Of a stretch of 64,000 nucleotides of DNA, positions 35,001 through 45,983 are shown piece after piece. The translations under genes and the position numbers were made by a program. The stretch is from Haberlea rhodopensis. Its lineage: Eukaryota > Streptophyta > Magnoliopsida > Lamiales > Gesneriaceae. Below the pieces are notes generated by a model, which was not told the DNA's origin, made no database searches, and saw nothing but the letters and a program-made list of their open reading frames with translations. Where the stretch lies: NCBI GenBank assembly GCA_907163345.1, contig CAJQUN010000228.1:744001-808000 (forward strand), given 5' to 3'. Position 1 is the first letter of the stretch. Each line of letters begins with the position of its first letter.

Positions 35001-36370
35001 ATGACCAAAACGGGGACATTTTCCTTCTTTGGTAAAGATCTCTTGTCCTTCAGACTTTTAAGAAAGTTCAAATCAGATTCAAGCCTCTATAGTGAAACCA
35101 ATACATAATACAAAATTCCTTCCGTCAGATTTCTAGGCACATTAGACCAGTAAATATCAAGAACAAAGGTATATATTCCGCAGAGCCAACTAAATTTGAA
35201 TATTTTATATTTATAGATTTGGACTATTTGCTACACAATGCAGAAAAGAGTGCTCGAAATGCAAATTTCTGATCAACGAAGTGATCCCAAACTCATGAAC
35301 ACACGACATTAAACATACTAAAACAATGCCATCAACGTGATAGAGAAAGAGTCAATTACCAGGAAGCTTTGGCACACCAAGTCTTTCACAGAACTCGTCA
35401 CAGAAACGATTGCAATTTTTCGACAACAAATCATAGGAGTGTCCTGGCCATTCTCTACTAAGTTCCCTCAGAATCTGATTAACCTTATAGATAGAAAAGG
35501 ATGTGTTGCCAAGTTTTATGCTCTCACGAAATGTATACATTGGATTCTTTGTTGATGGACAGCTGAACACCCCAGTACCTTGTTCACAGAACCCAAATGA
35601 CCACTCTTCTTCTCCATAAACCTGCCGAAAGAGTGAAGATTTAGGATATAAGGATAAATATGAATTTATTTTAGGTATTTCGAATAAAACTTGCATGATT
35701 TTAAATAGTGCATGAACTAAAAGACTTTAATAAACAATTGTAAATATTTTATAAAAATCTTATAATAAATTCTAAATTACATATAAACTGAGCCAAACAT
35801 GATATTAATTGAAAGAGCATAACTACTAACAAGTCCATACATAAAGCGCACTCAACATCATGTAGAGATGAACATCTGCAACCATTTTTAAATCACAAGA
35901 AAACATGAAATAAGCTGTTCGATAGAAGAGAGCTCAATGAATTGCAAAATGGATTCAAAACTAATAAGATGAATTACGACCAATGTATTCATATATGCTT
36001 TACAAAATGAATTCCCGTTTTCCAATCTTCAGCATAATGTCGTGTAAGATCCTTTCACATATTTAAGGTGAATCTTGATTCAAGAATCCAACATTTTCTA
36101 GCAAATAACAAACAAACCCAAAAAAACAACTAAATCAAATCCAGATCTAATTCAGAAAATACGCCAGAAAAAAAAAAGTCACTCAAAAAGAAATAACTGG
36201 AAGAAAATAGACAAATGGACGAGGAAATTCGAAACCTGAACAGCACTGTGGAAGATGCCACCGAGGCCAATTCCGTCTTTGAAGATCTTATTGATCTGCA
36301 TAATTGTGTTGTTCGTTTTCTCATTACCACTATTTGTCACATCGTACACATGGAGGATCACCTCCGACAT
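32024..36370 (-). CDS. PPPDE-domain (DeSI-like) cysteine peptidase, 4 exons
   Basis: Family members are thiol isopeptidases that remove SUMO or ubiquitin-like modifiers. Exons on the minus strand: 36370-36236, 35621-35360, 32723-32656 and 32305-32024, GT-AG, in phase, 248 residues. The PPPDE fold starts at SEVILHVYDV. The catalytic His is His41 in GGIFHSAVQVYG and the Cys is Cys115 in LLSKNCNRFCDEF, both present. After LPGWVNRFAHAGD a serine- and glutamine-rich tail ends at HDA. The start chosen is the first ATG (36370); the frame is open further up but without an ATG. Intron 2 is 2.6 kb because an LTR element landed in it. From memory, Arabidopsis has closely similar PPPDE genes (At4g25660/At4g25680) near the QC gene At4g25720, so the pairing may be conserved. 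Confidence 0.92.
32338..32370. repeat. (GTGTGG)n microsatellite in PPPDE intron 3
   Basis: About five copies of a six-base GT/G-rich unit, just upstream (in gene sense) of the exon 4 acceptor. It supplies a pyrimidine-rich (CCACAC)n tract in the sense strand close to the branch-point region. Confidence 0.85.
32926..34942 (+). mobile_element. Small LTR retrotransposon in PPPDE intron 2
   Basis: Direct repeats of 258 bp (32926-33183) and 264 bp (34679-34942), TGTTA...GTTCACAACA, flank about 1.5 kb. A purine-rich tract (34641-34678) precedes the right copy, so the element is on the plus strand, antisense to the host gene. The base run ATTGGTCCGACTTGCC after the left LTR is the expected primer site but does not match initiator Met-tRNA. 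At 33256-33640 there is a gag-like frame with a charged, coiled-coil-like N-terminus; no protease, RT or integrase is seen. Flanks GAGTT and GTAGT do not match. Stray LTR-like words (AGAAGAAACTTGAG) just left of it suggest local rearrangement. Confidence 0.8.
33256..33642 (+). pseudogene. Gag-like remnant of the intronic LTR element
   Basis: A 128-codon frame beginning MLEKMVLSNEEKIQEW, helical and charged, then arginine/glycine rich. It lies where gag would start, about 70 bp past the left LTR. There is no zinc knuckle. I assign it by position and composition only. Confidence 0.4.
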
Positions 36371-36395
36371 CCTCGATTCTATTTCGCTCAATTCA

Positions 36396-36404
36396 AAACC
36401 CTAA
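36396..36404 (-). promoter_or_regulatory. Telo-box upstream of the PPPDE start codon
   Basis: AAACCCTAA on the plus strand (TTAGGGTTT in gene sense), 26-34 nt upstream of the ATG. This short motif is frequent near transcription starts of plant housekeeping genes; a functional role here is inferred only. Confidence 0.4.
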
Positions 36405-36419
36405 ATCCTAATCCCCAAT

Positions 36420-37897
36420 AAACACACTTGCGGCCACTATTCATACTCTTACTGTACTCATACAGGGGTCGATGGATATGTAATTTGATCTGTAATAAAT
36501 ATTCGAACACTAGGGCTTCTGTGAATAAATTATTACGGATTTTCACAGCAATAATTCAAATTGGGAATATCGAGATCAATACAATGATTGTGAGAAGTGA
36601 GGGAGGGGAGTGAGAAAGGGAATCAAAATAATTCAGCAATTTCAAAACATTTGGGAATTTTTCGATTTGATTTGATTTGAGAGAAGTGAATGAAATCATG
36701 GAACCCTTTCGCAGAAATACTAATAATTTAGTGCTTATTTAATATTATATTATATTATTATAATATCGAATCTTTGGCAGCAGTTTCTAAAAATATATTA
36801 AAATAAAGTAAGATGACATTACAGTATGGATGTACATTCGGATAATGGCATGCAATACCCAACCTGATCTGATTTGATCGGATAATACCCGTTCGGATTA
36901 TTTTTTCAAAAAACAACTGACTCGGGTAATATCCGAACTTGGATTTATGTAAAGTGGGTCTTAGTCGGGTAGGAAAATTGCTACTTAATATCCGACCAGA
37001 TATATGTGGCAATGTTTTCAAAAAAATAAACATCGCTAACGTAATTCTTTAATAGGAACAAGAGTTGTCTCGTATTTCTATAATGGTTTTTAAAAGCATA
37101 GGTATATTTGAATAAATTCAATAGACCGTGTTGATTGGATTTTTTGATGCTACTTTCAGATAACTCTGAGATGCATCAATTCTTGTTTTGGAATTTCAAT
37201 ATCAAAGTTTGATCTGCCCCTAAGGGCAATATCAAACTAACATGTTGTTTTGTATTGAGCTTTGTTGTTATTCATACATCAATTGTTTCTGTGCTCATTC
37301 TACCAAAAGAGTATATATGTTATAATGAAAAAAATTAGCTATGTCTGCTTTAATAAATTTGTAAAACCTCACTAAATCACTTAATAAATAGAGTTCTATA
37401 TCATCAACGGAGTAACGGAGTCTAAGTTGATTAAGTGTTAGAAGAGCTATCATGGGATCATTTATAAAATTATTACATTCCAAACAAAATGGATGTAATA
37501 TTAAACATTTGCATACTACTTGATTGTAGTCTAATGTTCAAAATGTTATGTTGTTCTTCTACATTGATAGCTCTATTTCTCACTTAGATCGCAACATGAA
37601 CTCTTGTTTAAGCTCATATCTCCAAAAGCCCCTACAGGAACAACCCCACAAAACATGGGCATATATCAACCACATTAATAATCAATAATGGTCATATAAT
37701 AAAATGTGTAATACTAAGATGATACAAAAATACTCAATGTATTCAATGCATTTAACATGTTCTTGTTTGTTGTCTCTGTTTTATAACTCATATATAAAAT
37801 TTGTTGATCTGTACAATCTTATAATAATTAGTATACTGGTCTTTGGTTAGTTTTTCATTTGTGTTTTCTTTTTCATTTTACATTAGCGGTTTTACAG
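36420..37897. other. Intergenic between PPPDE and the MAPKKK pseudogene
   Basis: 36840-37000 has CGGGTA/TACCCG and GGATAAT-type words in opposing orientations, reminiscent of a decayed fold-back element, but no duplication was found. Nothing else is recognised. Earlier kinase exons are not visible here. Confidence 0.35.
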
Positions 37898-38242
37898 ATT
37901 GCTAGGGATCCAGTCCAGTACTGGATAAGGATAACCTTTACTGGATGGCACCTGAGGTTAGTTATTGTGTCTTTGGCCTTTATGGATTTGGTTTTTCCAG
38001 GTGCATAATTCCTTATTTGTTGTTCACATAGGTCATAAGGAATTGTAATGTATGCAATTAAGCAGCCGATATATGGGGGCTTGGATGCACTGTCGTGGAA
38101 ATGGCAACTTCAAAACGACCATGGACATGGAGCCAGTATGGAGAAGTACTGAAATTTCCGGAACTGCCACTATTGTCTCCGTGAGTGTCTAATGAATGCT
38201 ATCTAACAAATTTTATGTGCTTTCTTTGTTGAAGGTTGTGGC

Positions 38243-38631
38243 TGTTGGGTTTCCGTACCCCGGCGCCAGATCCAAACGCAGCGAAAATAATACAATGACA
38301 GATCTGACCCGGGGACGGTCGATCGCGCCTGATTCATATATTAACATGCAAATATCGAATATTAATGCACGAAAAGGAATTACCGTTCACCGATGTGAAT
38401 CTGATAGCGGTCACCCTCGAGTCCAACCAACCTGACCAGATCTACAAGCACAACACCAGTGCTAGTGTGATGTCGGCTTTTCTATGAGAGTGTGTATAGA
38501 GAGGACAAACTACTTAACCCTAGAGATGAACATATATTTATAGGAGTTTGGGTCATTTATTTGGCTATGGTTATTAGGGTCCAACTGGCCAACAATTGGC
38601 CCATTGGCTTGTAGGGCATCTAATGCTAACA
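38243..38631 (-). repeat. 3' LTR of the copia element
   Basis: It is followed on the plus strand by ATCTCCCACTTGCCC, the complement of the polypurine tract. It includes a single GGTCGATCGCGCC palindrome-like word. Confidence 0.95.
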
Positions 38632-40284
38632 ATCTCCCACTTGCCCAAAAGCCAACACAAAACTGCAAACTCATAACCAAGTAATTCAATCAAATTGAAT
38701 AACTTGACGTACTACCAAAGTACATAATTATGCAACATAAATATATCAAATGTTTTAATTTTAGAACTTTCTATAGATGAAACATTTTCAAATATAGAAA
38801 CTCCACTAAAGTGATGAGCTTTCAGAAATTAAATTCATCTCTTCTAAATCACTCAATATGAGCACTTAACATTAAGTCTCAATTCTCATCAATAGATCAG
38901 CGGCCGGTTGATTGTGACCCAGTGAGGCTCAAGTGTATCATAGCAGTAGGATCACAACCTTTGTGTTTTAGAAGTTAAACAACTTCTTGGGCTTACCCTG
39001 AATGCCCCATTGCCAATTAAACTCCTTTTAATAGACAATGGCTGAAATATAATTCCAGCACAACCTACCGATCGTGGGTAGCGCCTAGCATCTGTGCTTC
39101 ACGAAGACCTAGATACAAATGACTAGCAACGTACGAGAACCTGTCAGTCATAGTTAGCGTGCAGTACATTCCTTTCACTCAATATGTCTCGATTGAATCA
39201 AGAGCATTGGTTGATCGAGACCCTTATGATTTCAATAACTATGTATTTGTTTCACGTTATATGATTCATTTGTGTGCGTATATGAAAAACTCTTTTTTCA
39301 CAAGCACTACCCACTCTGGCCAGAGATTCCTCGAATCATATATAGAAAAACACATAGGACATCCTGGTTCATCAAGACCAGTGGTGAATCCCCAACGACA
39401 ATCATAGGCCTCTGACAGCATCACTGAATACCCAAAATAATGACTTTATGACCCACATGTGATCAGTCATTAAATCAAAGTACACAACTATCTATCAAGA
39501 CCTCAATGACACCTCGGGTCATGAGGAGTAATGGTGCACAACTATGACTAGAAATTCTATACTCGACAAATGGTAACCACTTATAGAATTCCGAGTAGGG
39601 TCGTTCAGTGAACTCATTCCTAATGAGCACCTATTCATGTGTGCTGACTTCTCCAAGCCAACGCCGATGAAACGCGGCGCACTACACTAGACACATCATG
39701 AATACCTGTCTCTAACGAGCATATATCGATATCCCATTCTTGAAGGCTCATCGACCAGGAACATTTAGAAATCGCAGTCGAGAATGTATTTCATGGTCAC
39801 CATCATATGCGTAACCACATTCTATGGACTATAGCAATCTCAAGGACTTCATCAATGCATCAAGATGCATGGGTAAACAGATGAAGAAGTGCCATATATA
39901 TTAATATTCAAACAAAGATTTGTCATAATAAGATTACAGTTACAATCAATCAACTATTGATTTACTTAATCATGTATGACAACAATATCTTTCACTTTCC
40001 CAAAGCCAACTACTCATGTGTCTTAACACCATCTTCCCAAGAAGTCTAACAGACACCAATCATTGTAAATGCTTTGTCAGTGGATTCACTATATTTTTCT
40101 GTTGAAGAGATTCTCTCGATAATAATGTCGTGTCTACCATCTATCTCATTAGATAATATTTTCTCAATATATGTTTGGATCATGATGAGATCTTGGCTAT
40201 TCATATTAGCTCAAATGTTGCCACAGTACACAGAGACTGTGTCAACTGCACTAGAAATTACACCCAACTCTTGGATGAAATTTC

Positions 40285-40512
40285 CTATCCAAACAGCCTC
40301 TTTGCTGCATCGTATGCTGCAATGTATTCAACTTCAGTGGTGGAATCCAATGTGGTGTCTTGCTTGGAACGTTTCCAAGAGACATCACCATCATTGAGCT
40401 TAAATACAAATCCGAACATCGATATGGTATCATCTACATCCAATTTAAAAACCAGCATCAGCTTAGCCTTCAACTTTATTTCTCCACTTTCAGATCCAAA
40501 AACCATGAACAT
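40285..40512 (-). pseudogene. Copia RNase H remnant
   Basis: It contains DVDDTISMFGFVFKLNDG, SWKRSKQDTTLDSTTEVEY and IAAYDAAKRL, the hallmark words of the copia RNase H region. Upstream and downstream frames are interrupted. Confidence 0.85.
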
Positions 40513-41388
40513 ATCCTAAGTTCTTCATAAGCACTTGAGGATTATTTTCACAATTTTCCAGTGATCTTCACCGGGATCTGTCTGATGTTTGCTCATTACA
40601 CTAAGAACATACATCAGGCCAAGTACATAACATCGCATACATTATGCTATTAAAAGTAGAAATATAAGGTACCAATGTCATCTTTTCTCTCTCCTCATCA
40701 ATCTTAAAACCCATTGACTCGAGAGATGAATACTATGACATATTATGAAGTAACTCATTTTTCGACTATTCTATGCTAAACCCTTTTAGCACAGTGTTTA
40801 TGTACGTAGATTGAGATATCTCAAGCATCCTTTAGATCTATCCCTATAGATCCTTATGCTAAGCACCTATGACGCTTCTCCCAATCTTACATGGAGAAAT
40901 TAGTAGATAATCATGCTTTAATTGATCAATCCAATACCATTCACAATGAGTATGATATAATCGACTTAAAGCATCACAAATGTAACCATACTCCCACTAA
41001 CCCTTTTGCATACACATGTCACTTCCGGATTTTTAACAAACCAAACACTTCGATGATGTTATCAAAACGGAAGTTCAAACTTCGGGATGCCTTCTTAGGC
41101 CCATAAATGGACCTCTGGAGTTTGAAAATATTTTTCTCACTCCAAGAAGTTGTAAACACATTTGGCTTCTACATTTCTACCTCAATGCCACCACTGAGAA
41201 ATGTTGTGTTCACATCCATTACTCATATCTCATATTCATAATATAAAGATATAACCAATAAAATCTAAATAGACTATAGCATCATAACCGATGAAAATTT
41301 TCTCATAAACAACTCTTTGCCTATGAGAATAACCGTTTCTCACCAGTCAAGCTTTGAAGGTCACTACCTTCCCATCCACTCCAAGCTT

Positions 41389-41682
41389 TCACTTGTAAAT
41401 CCATGCAGCCAATGGGAACAATTCCCAAAGATGATCTACTAAGGCCCATACCTTATTGGAGTACATGGAGTCCATTTCAGCTTTCATGGCATCTTGCCAA
41501 TGTCCCGAATCAATATCTGACATCGCCTCCTTGAAAGTCCAAGGATCATATCCATGGTCTATTTCTTGACTACTTTCAAGGAGTATATTCATTCTATCAG
41601 GAGCTCTTGAAACATTTTCAAATCTCCTTGGTGTGTGTAAATCAAAGGTTATTATTGACTCAATTAATTTCGCCGTTTTCAC
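41389..41682 (-). pseudogene. Copia reverse transcriptase N-terminal remnant
   Basis: It contains DPWTFKEAMSDIDSGHWQDA, MKAEMDSMYSNKVWALVD and AAWIYK, the conserved entry into copia RT. The frame is lost after this; the YVDD region cannot be read as an open frame. Confidence 0.88.
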
Positions 41683-42544
41683 TTTTCTAATGGTTTGTGG
41701 TTCTTGAACCCTTTCAAGTTATATTATATTATCATTCCTTTCTAATAGAAACATTTTCTCTAGAAAGACTGCACTTGCGAAGCAAACTCTTTGCCTGCAA
41801 TTGATAATATAAATTTCCACAAAATAACATAAGATGGATCAACTATCCAACCCATCTCCCACTGGCTGCTTCACATAAGCAGAACAATCTCAAAATAAAA
41901 ATTTGGATTATTTTTCAGTCCATATCGTATATAGAGTTTTGGTCATTGCATTTGTATGAATTATGTTCAACCAATATGTAACTTTAGAGAGTTACTGGGA
42001 GAGAATCACATCCTCTTTAAGATAACTCAACATCATCTTGCACTAACATTTAGTGCTCCACATACGTCCATATGAATCAAATTCAATGGACATTCAGCAC
42101 ATGCTAAATATATGTTGGATTTAAGTTATCATTCTTTTTATATTCTTTGAATATAATCATACTAATCATTCATAAGTTCACCAAATTCAATAAAACATGC
42201 ATTCTTAAAAATACTGCAAATCACATTCGCATATTTAAAAGAATATCATTCTCTATCAAAATAGGAACAATGTTCATTATTAAATCTAGAACAAATAAAT
42301 GATTGCTCAAACCAGTTCCTAACCAGTTCAAGATTTTATATTAAATAAATGTTTCAAACAGCCTTTGCAACAACTCTTGCTACAATGCTTAGCCTCAGGT
42401 AGGTTTCACCTTCCTAGGGCTCTCTACTTCTCCACATCACATGCAACTCTTTGCAAAAATGCGAGCACAACTGGCATCATATACCAAAGAAGTAGAACCA
42501 ATAGAAACATTTAATTTTAATATATAACATACCCTTTCTAGAAC

Positions 42545-43115
42545 GCTTCTAGTCTAGGTATTCTTTACAATTTTGCGCCAGTGACCAGCAGTGAAAACAT
42601 AGATGCCTCTCCTTTCTTAGTTGCTACTATATGCTTTTTCGTCTTTTGAGGTTGAGAACTATTTCCCTTCCTCTACTTTATCCTTGAATCATTCCCACGA
42701 ATTGTAGAAGATTCAACAAGAAGAACACGTTTCTTCTTTGAATCAAGGATACTTGAGTTTCCAACATTTTGACTATAAGATCAAATCTACAGCCAGTTAA
42801 TGAGGATTTGTCACATTCAGATTTTCCAATTTATCAAGAAGAGATATTTTTCTTACACCATGCACATAGACCGAAGCCCATCTTGCATGTGAAATGAAAA
42901 TAACTCTTTTGAAGTCACGAGTCTCAGTAATCGTGTCCGTTCACCAAACAACATTTGTAGGTGTTGGAAAATATCAGTAATGTGAACGAGTTTCTCATAT
43001 CTGTGTTGAAACTCATTAGTGACATTGATGCTATCATATAGCACCTAGCCGAGAGATTATCGTCCCACCACTTCTCAAGTGTGGTGATCTCTTCATGAGA
43101 CGAACGGGGAGACAC
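42545..43115 (-). pseudogene. Copia gag remnant (UBN2-type gag and eroded zinc knuckle)
   Basis: 42853-43044 carries LVHITDIFQHLQMLFGE and LVTSKELFSFHMQDG, typical of copia gag. Near 42550-42600 CFHCWSLAQNCKEYL is a CCHC zinc knuckle that has lost residues including the His spacing. The two are in different frames. Confidence 0.75.
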
Positions 43116-44368
43116 TTCAACAGGAGGCTCCCACCAAGGGTATATAGCAACCTTTTAGAAGCGAGCACTATTTTAAAATTAATAGTCAATCAGAATAATT
43201 TGGTGCGGTTACTTTGTTTGTATCGAGAATTGATGCAATCGGATTCACGGCAATCACAATACTGAGAATAAACAGAAAATACATGCAAACCGTCTGATTA
43301 TTAATTAATTCAAAAACTATGGACTTTAGTTATTGAATGCTCCCACTAAATTTTTCGAATTCATCACCCTCATGACAAATGAACGGAAAATCATATTTTC
43401 TTAGTGGGCTTGGAGTCCAACTAGCTCATGAAAACCCCGGACGTGGGCCCACCGGCTTCATGATACTAAAGGTAGATCACAATTGCATCATATGCAACCC
43501 CCAAGATATTTGTCTCGCGATTGGCATAACCCTACGTGGGCAGGACAATTATGCCTTCTCACGTCAAACTAACCCATCCCACGGATGGAAATGTCACGCC
43601 TAAAAGACCCCACATGGGTGAGTAATCTAGAAGGTTAACATAACCGCACCCTTATTTAAGTGGCAGTTAAACACACAGCTTTCCCATGTCAGATGCCCCC
43701 CACGTGGGTGAGTAAGACAATATGACACAAGTAGCGTCTCATGGCTTAACTGTTGATGGAAGACAGGAAGCAACAAACCCTTTTGTGCTCCCCTTATCAA
43801 TTTGATATTTAAAATTTTGAATCATATTCAAAAGAGGGATTTAACTCTATTTTAAAATCTCATCAAGTGCTTGTTTGTTTGTTTGCCGGATTCATGCAAC
43901 TATGTTTTATTCATGCAGTCATATGTACTAATAAAACATACAAACAAACAGTTATCATACATCACATGCATAATAAAAATAAATATGGACGATCACGGCA
44001 TTTTCCTAATTGATCCACGTGAGCCATACGTGGATCACAAGTCTGTCTAAGGTGATGCAGGTATGTAATGCAATCCTATTACATTTTTGCTTCCATTATA
44101 CAAATCTTGATTCTTGATGCTCCATCTTCAATCTCGATCTCCCACTAATTCTAAAGATTTTACATTTAAATCGTGCAAACAAGAGAATAGGGATACAAAT
44201 CCGGGGTGAGATACATCAGAAAATAGAGAGAGCGGGCTCGCAGGCCCGATAACCAAAATCACAATAATAATGAAACAATAAAACCTAAACATTCACCTAA
44301 ACACATTGGTCAAGGCCCGTAATCATCCATCATGCAATCACAACATATGTAATTAAACATTAAACTAA

Positions 44369-44415
44369 TCAATTACATCATATGTAATTGGACTAATTAC
44401 ATCACATGTAATTAG
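44369..44415 (-). repeat. Two strong hairpins in the copia leader
   Basis: CAATTACAT / ATGTAATTG (9-bp stem, 3-base loop) is followed by CTAATTACAT / ATGTAATTAG (10-bp stem, 3-base loop). The stems differ in sequence at the base yet both pair perfectly. Confidence 0.85.
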
Positions 44416-44459
44416 GGCACAATAATTAATTTATTCTATCGTTTCCCACTAATCGCATC

Positions 44460-44890
44460 ATTAATTGAAAATAAAATTAACAAATTAAATAAAACTATTT
44501 TTATTTAATTTCTAATTAATTAAATTTCAATTAATTGGTAAAATCTCTATTTTACCTTTAATCATCATACTAATCGAAAATATAATTAACAAATTGAATG
44601 AAACACTTTCATTCAATTTCCAATTAATTAAATTTTCAACTACTTGGTAAAATCACAATTTTACCTATAAAGCATAATGGTAATCGAAAATAAATTAACA
44701 AATTAAATGAAACATTTTCATTTAATTTCCGATTAATTAGATTTTCAGTTACTTGGTAAAATCACTATTTTACCTACAAACCATAATATTAGCCAAAAAT
44801 AAAATTAACAAATTAAATGAAACATTTTCATTCAATTTCTAATTAATTAAATTTTAACTAATTGTAAAATCTCCATTTTACATTTAATAA
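44460..44890 (-). repeat. Four-copy ~109-bp tandem repeat of paired hairpins in the copia leader
   Basis: Copies are spaced 109, 109 and 110 bp. Each has hairpin A with 13-bp arms (44482-44511, 44591-44619, 44700-44728, 44810-44838) and hairpin B with 8-bp arms GGTAAAAT/ATTTTACC (44537-44556, 44646-44665, 44755-44774, 44863-44882). In A, arm positions 6 and 10 switch between A-T and G-C on both sides; the fourth copy has a G-U in the element's sense. In B the fourth copy is TGTAAAAT/ATTTTACA. Loops vary (CTAT, CAC, CAT; CTCT, CACA, CACT, CTCC). The array lies between the primer site and gag. Confidence 0.93.
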
Positions 44891-45132
44891 ATTAAAAATC
44901 ATATTTTTAATTGATTAAGTTTATGATTTATTGATTCAAAAATAATATCCGGATAAAATATCTAAAATGACCCAAAATAATTTATGAACTCCAAACAATT
45001 TGGATCCAAAATTAGAAAATCAATTTCAACCCAAAATACCCTATTTTCGGATTTAATAAAAATAAATTTTTTTTTTAAAATAAATCGAAAATTAGGGCAA
45101 ATGCACTGTTTATCATCCCTCCCAAATAAATA

Positions 45133-45151
45133 TTAGGGTTTCTCAAACCCT
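45133..45151. repeat. Inverted telo-box hairpin in the copia leader
   Basis: TAGGGTTT-CTC-AAACCCTA, an 8-bp stem with a 3-base loop built from two opposed telo-boxes, followed by a CAG/CCG-rich stretch (45160-45200). Confidence 0.7.
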
Positions 45152-45580
45152 AGCATTCAGCAGCAGCAGCCGCCGCCGCCTCGCCGCCAGCTTTCATGTC
45201 GCCTTCAACACGCGGCGGCAGTCACAGATTTCCGGAAACAATTTCTAAAAAACAGGTCGCGATTCCTCTGCACAAATACGATGGTGTTCGCGCGAGATCT
45301 TCTGCAACAATTGCAGAAATTCGCCCGAGTCACATGCGCAGATCGACATAGAGGTTCACCCTCTGCTGCTTGATTCCAGTCCAGGCGGCGCGAGCGGCGG
45401 AGCTCCAACAGCCGCCGCGACAGAGAGATTTCCGGCGATGTACATTATTAAAAACAATTTTTAATTCATTTTCTATATTTTTTCGGATCACAAAATTTCT
45501 GAAAATTCGAATACGATTAATATCGATGGGAAACGATCTAATAAAAATAATTATCAGATACATGAATCAAAACGCAACCT

Positions 45581-45593
45581 GGCTCTGATACCA
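45581..45593 (-). other. Primer-binding site of the copia element
   Basis: Minus-strand TGGTATCAGAGCC, complementary to the initiator Met-tRNA 3' end, directly inside the 5' LTR. Confidence 0.93.
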
Positions 45594-45594
45594 C

Positions 45595-45983
45595 TGTTGG
45601 GTTTCCGTACCCCGGCGCCAGATCCAAACGCAGCGGAAATAATACAATGACGGATCTGACCCGGGGACGGTCGATCGCGCCTGATTCATATATTAACATG
45701 CAAATATCGAATATTAATGCACGAAAAGGAATTACCGTTCACCGATGTGAATCTGATAGCGGTCACCCTCGAGTCCAACCAACCTGACCAGATCTACAAG
45801 CACAACACCAGTGCTAGTGTGATGTCGACTTTTCTATGAGAGTGTGTATAGAGAGGACAAACTACTTAACCCTAGAGATAAACATATATTTATAGGAGTT
45901 TGGGTCATTTATTTGGCTATGGTTATTAGGGTCCAACGGGCCAACAATTGGCTCATTGGCTTGTAGGGCATCTAATGCTAACA
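45595..45983 (-). repeat. 5' LTR of the copia element
   Basis: Same length as the 3' LTR, with six substitutions and no indels by my count. The primer site lies one base away. Confidence 0.95.

Larger units (their letters stand above)
38243..45983 (-). mobile_element. Ty1/copia LTR retrotransposon, full-length but decayed
   Basis: Two 389-bp LTRs (38243-38631 and 45595-45983), TGTTGGGTTTCC...GCTAACA, flanked by a perfect 5-bp duplication GTGGC (38238-38242 and 45984-45988). The initiator-Met primer site is at 45581-45593 (minus) and the polypurine tract at 38632-38646 (minus). Gag and pol remnants follow copia order. I count six differences between the LTRs (about 1.5%), yet the coding region is broken throughout. 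It landed at an intron-exon border of the MAPKKK relic. Confidence 0.95.

Noticed and set aside
36836..37000. Fold-back transposon with CGGGTA/TACCCG words
   Set aside because: No defined ends or target duplication could be found; too decayed to call.
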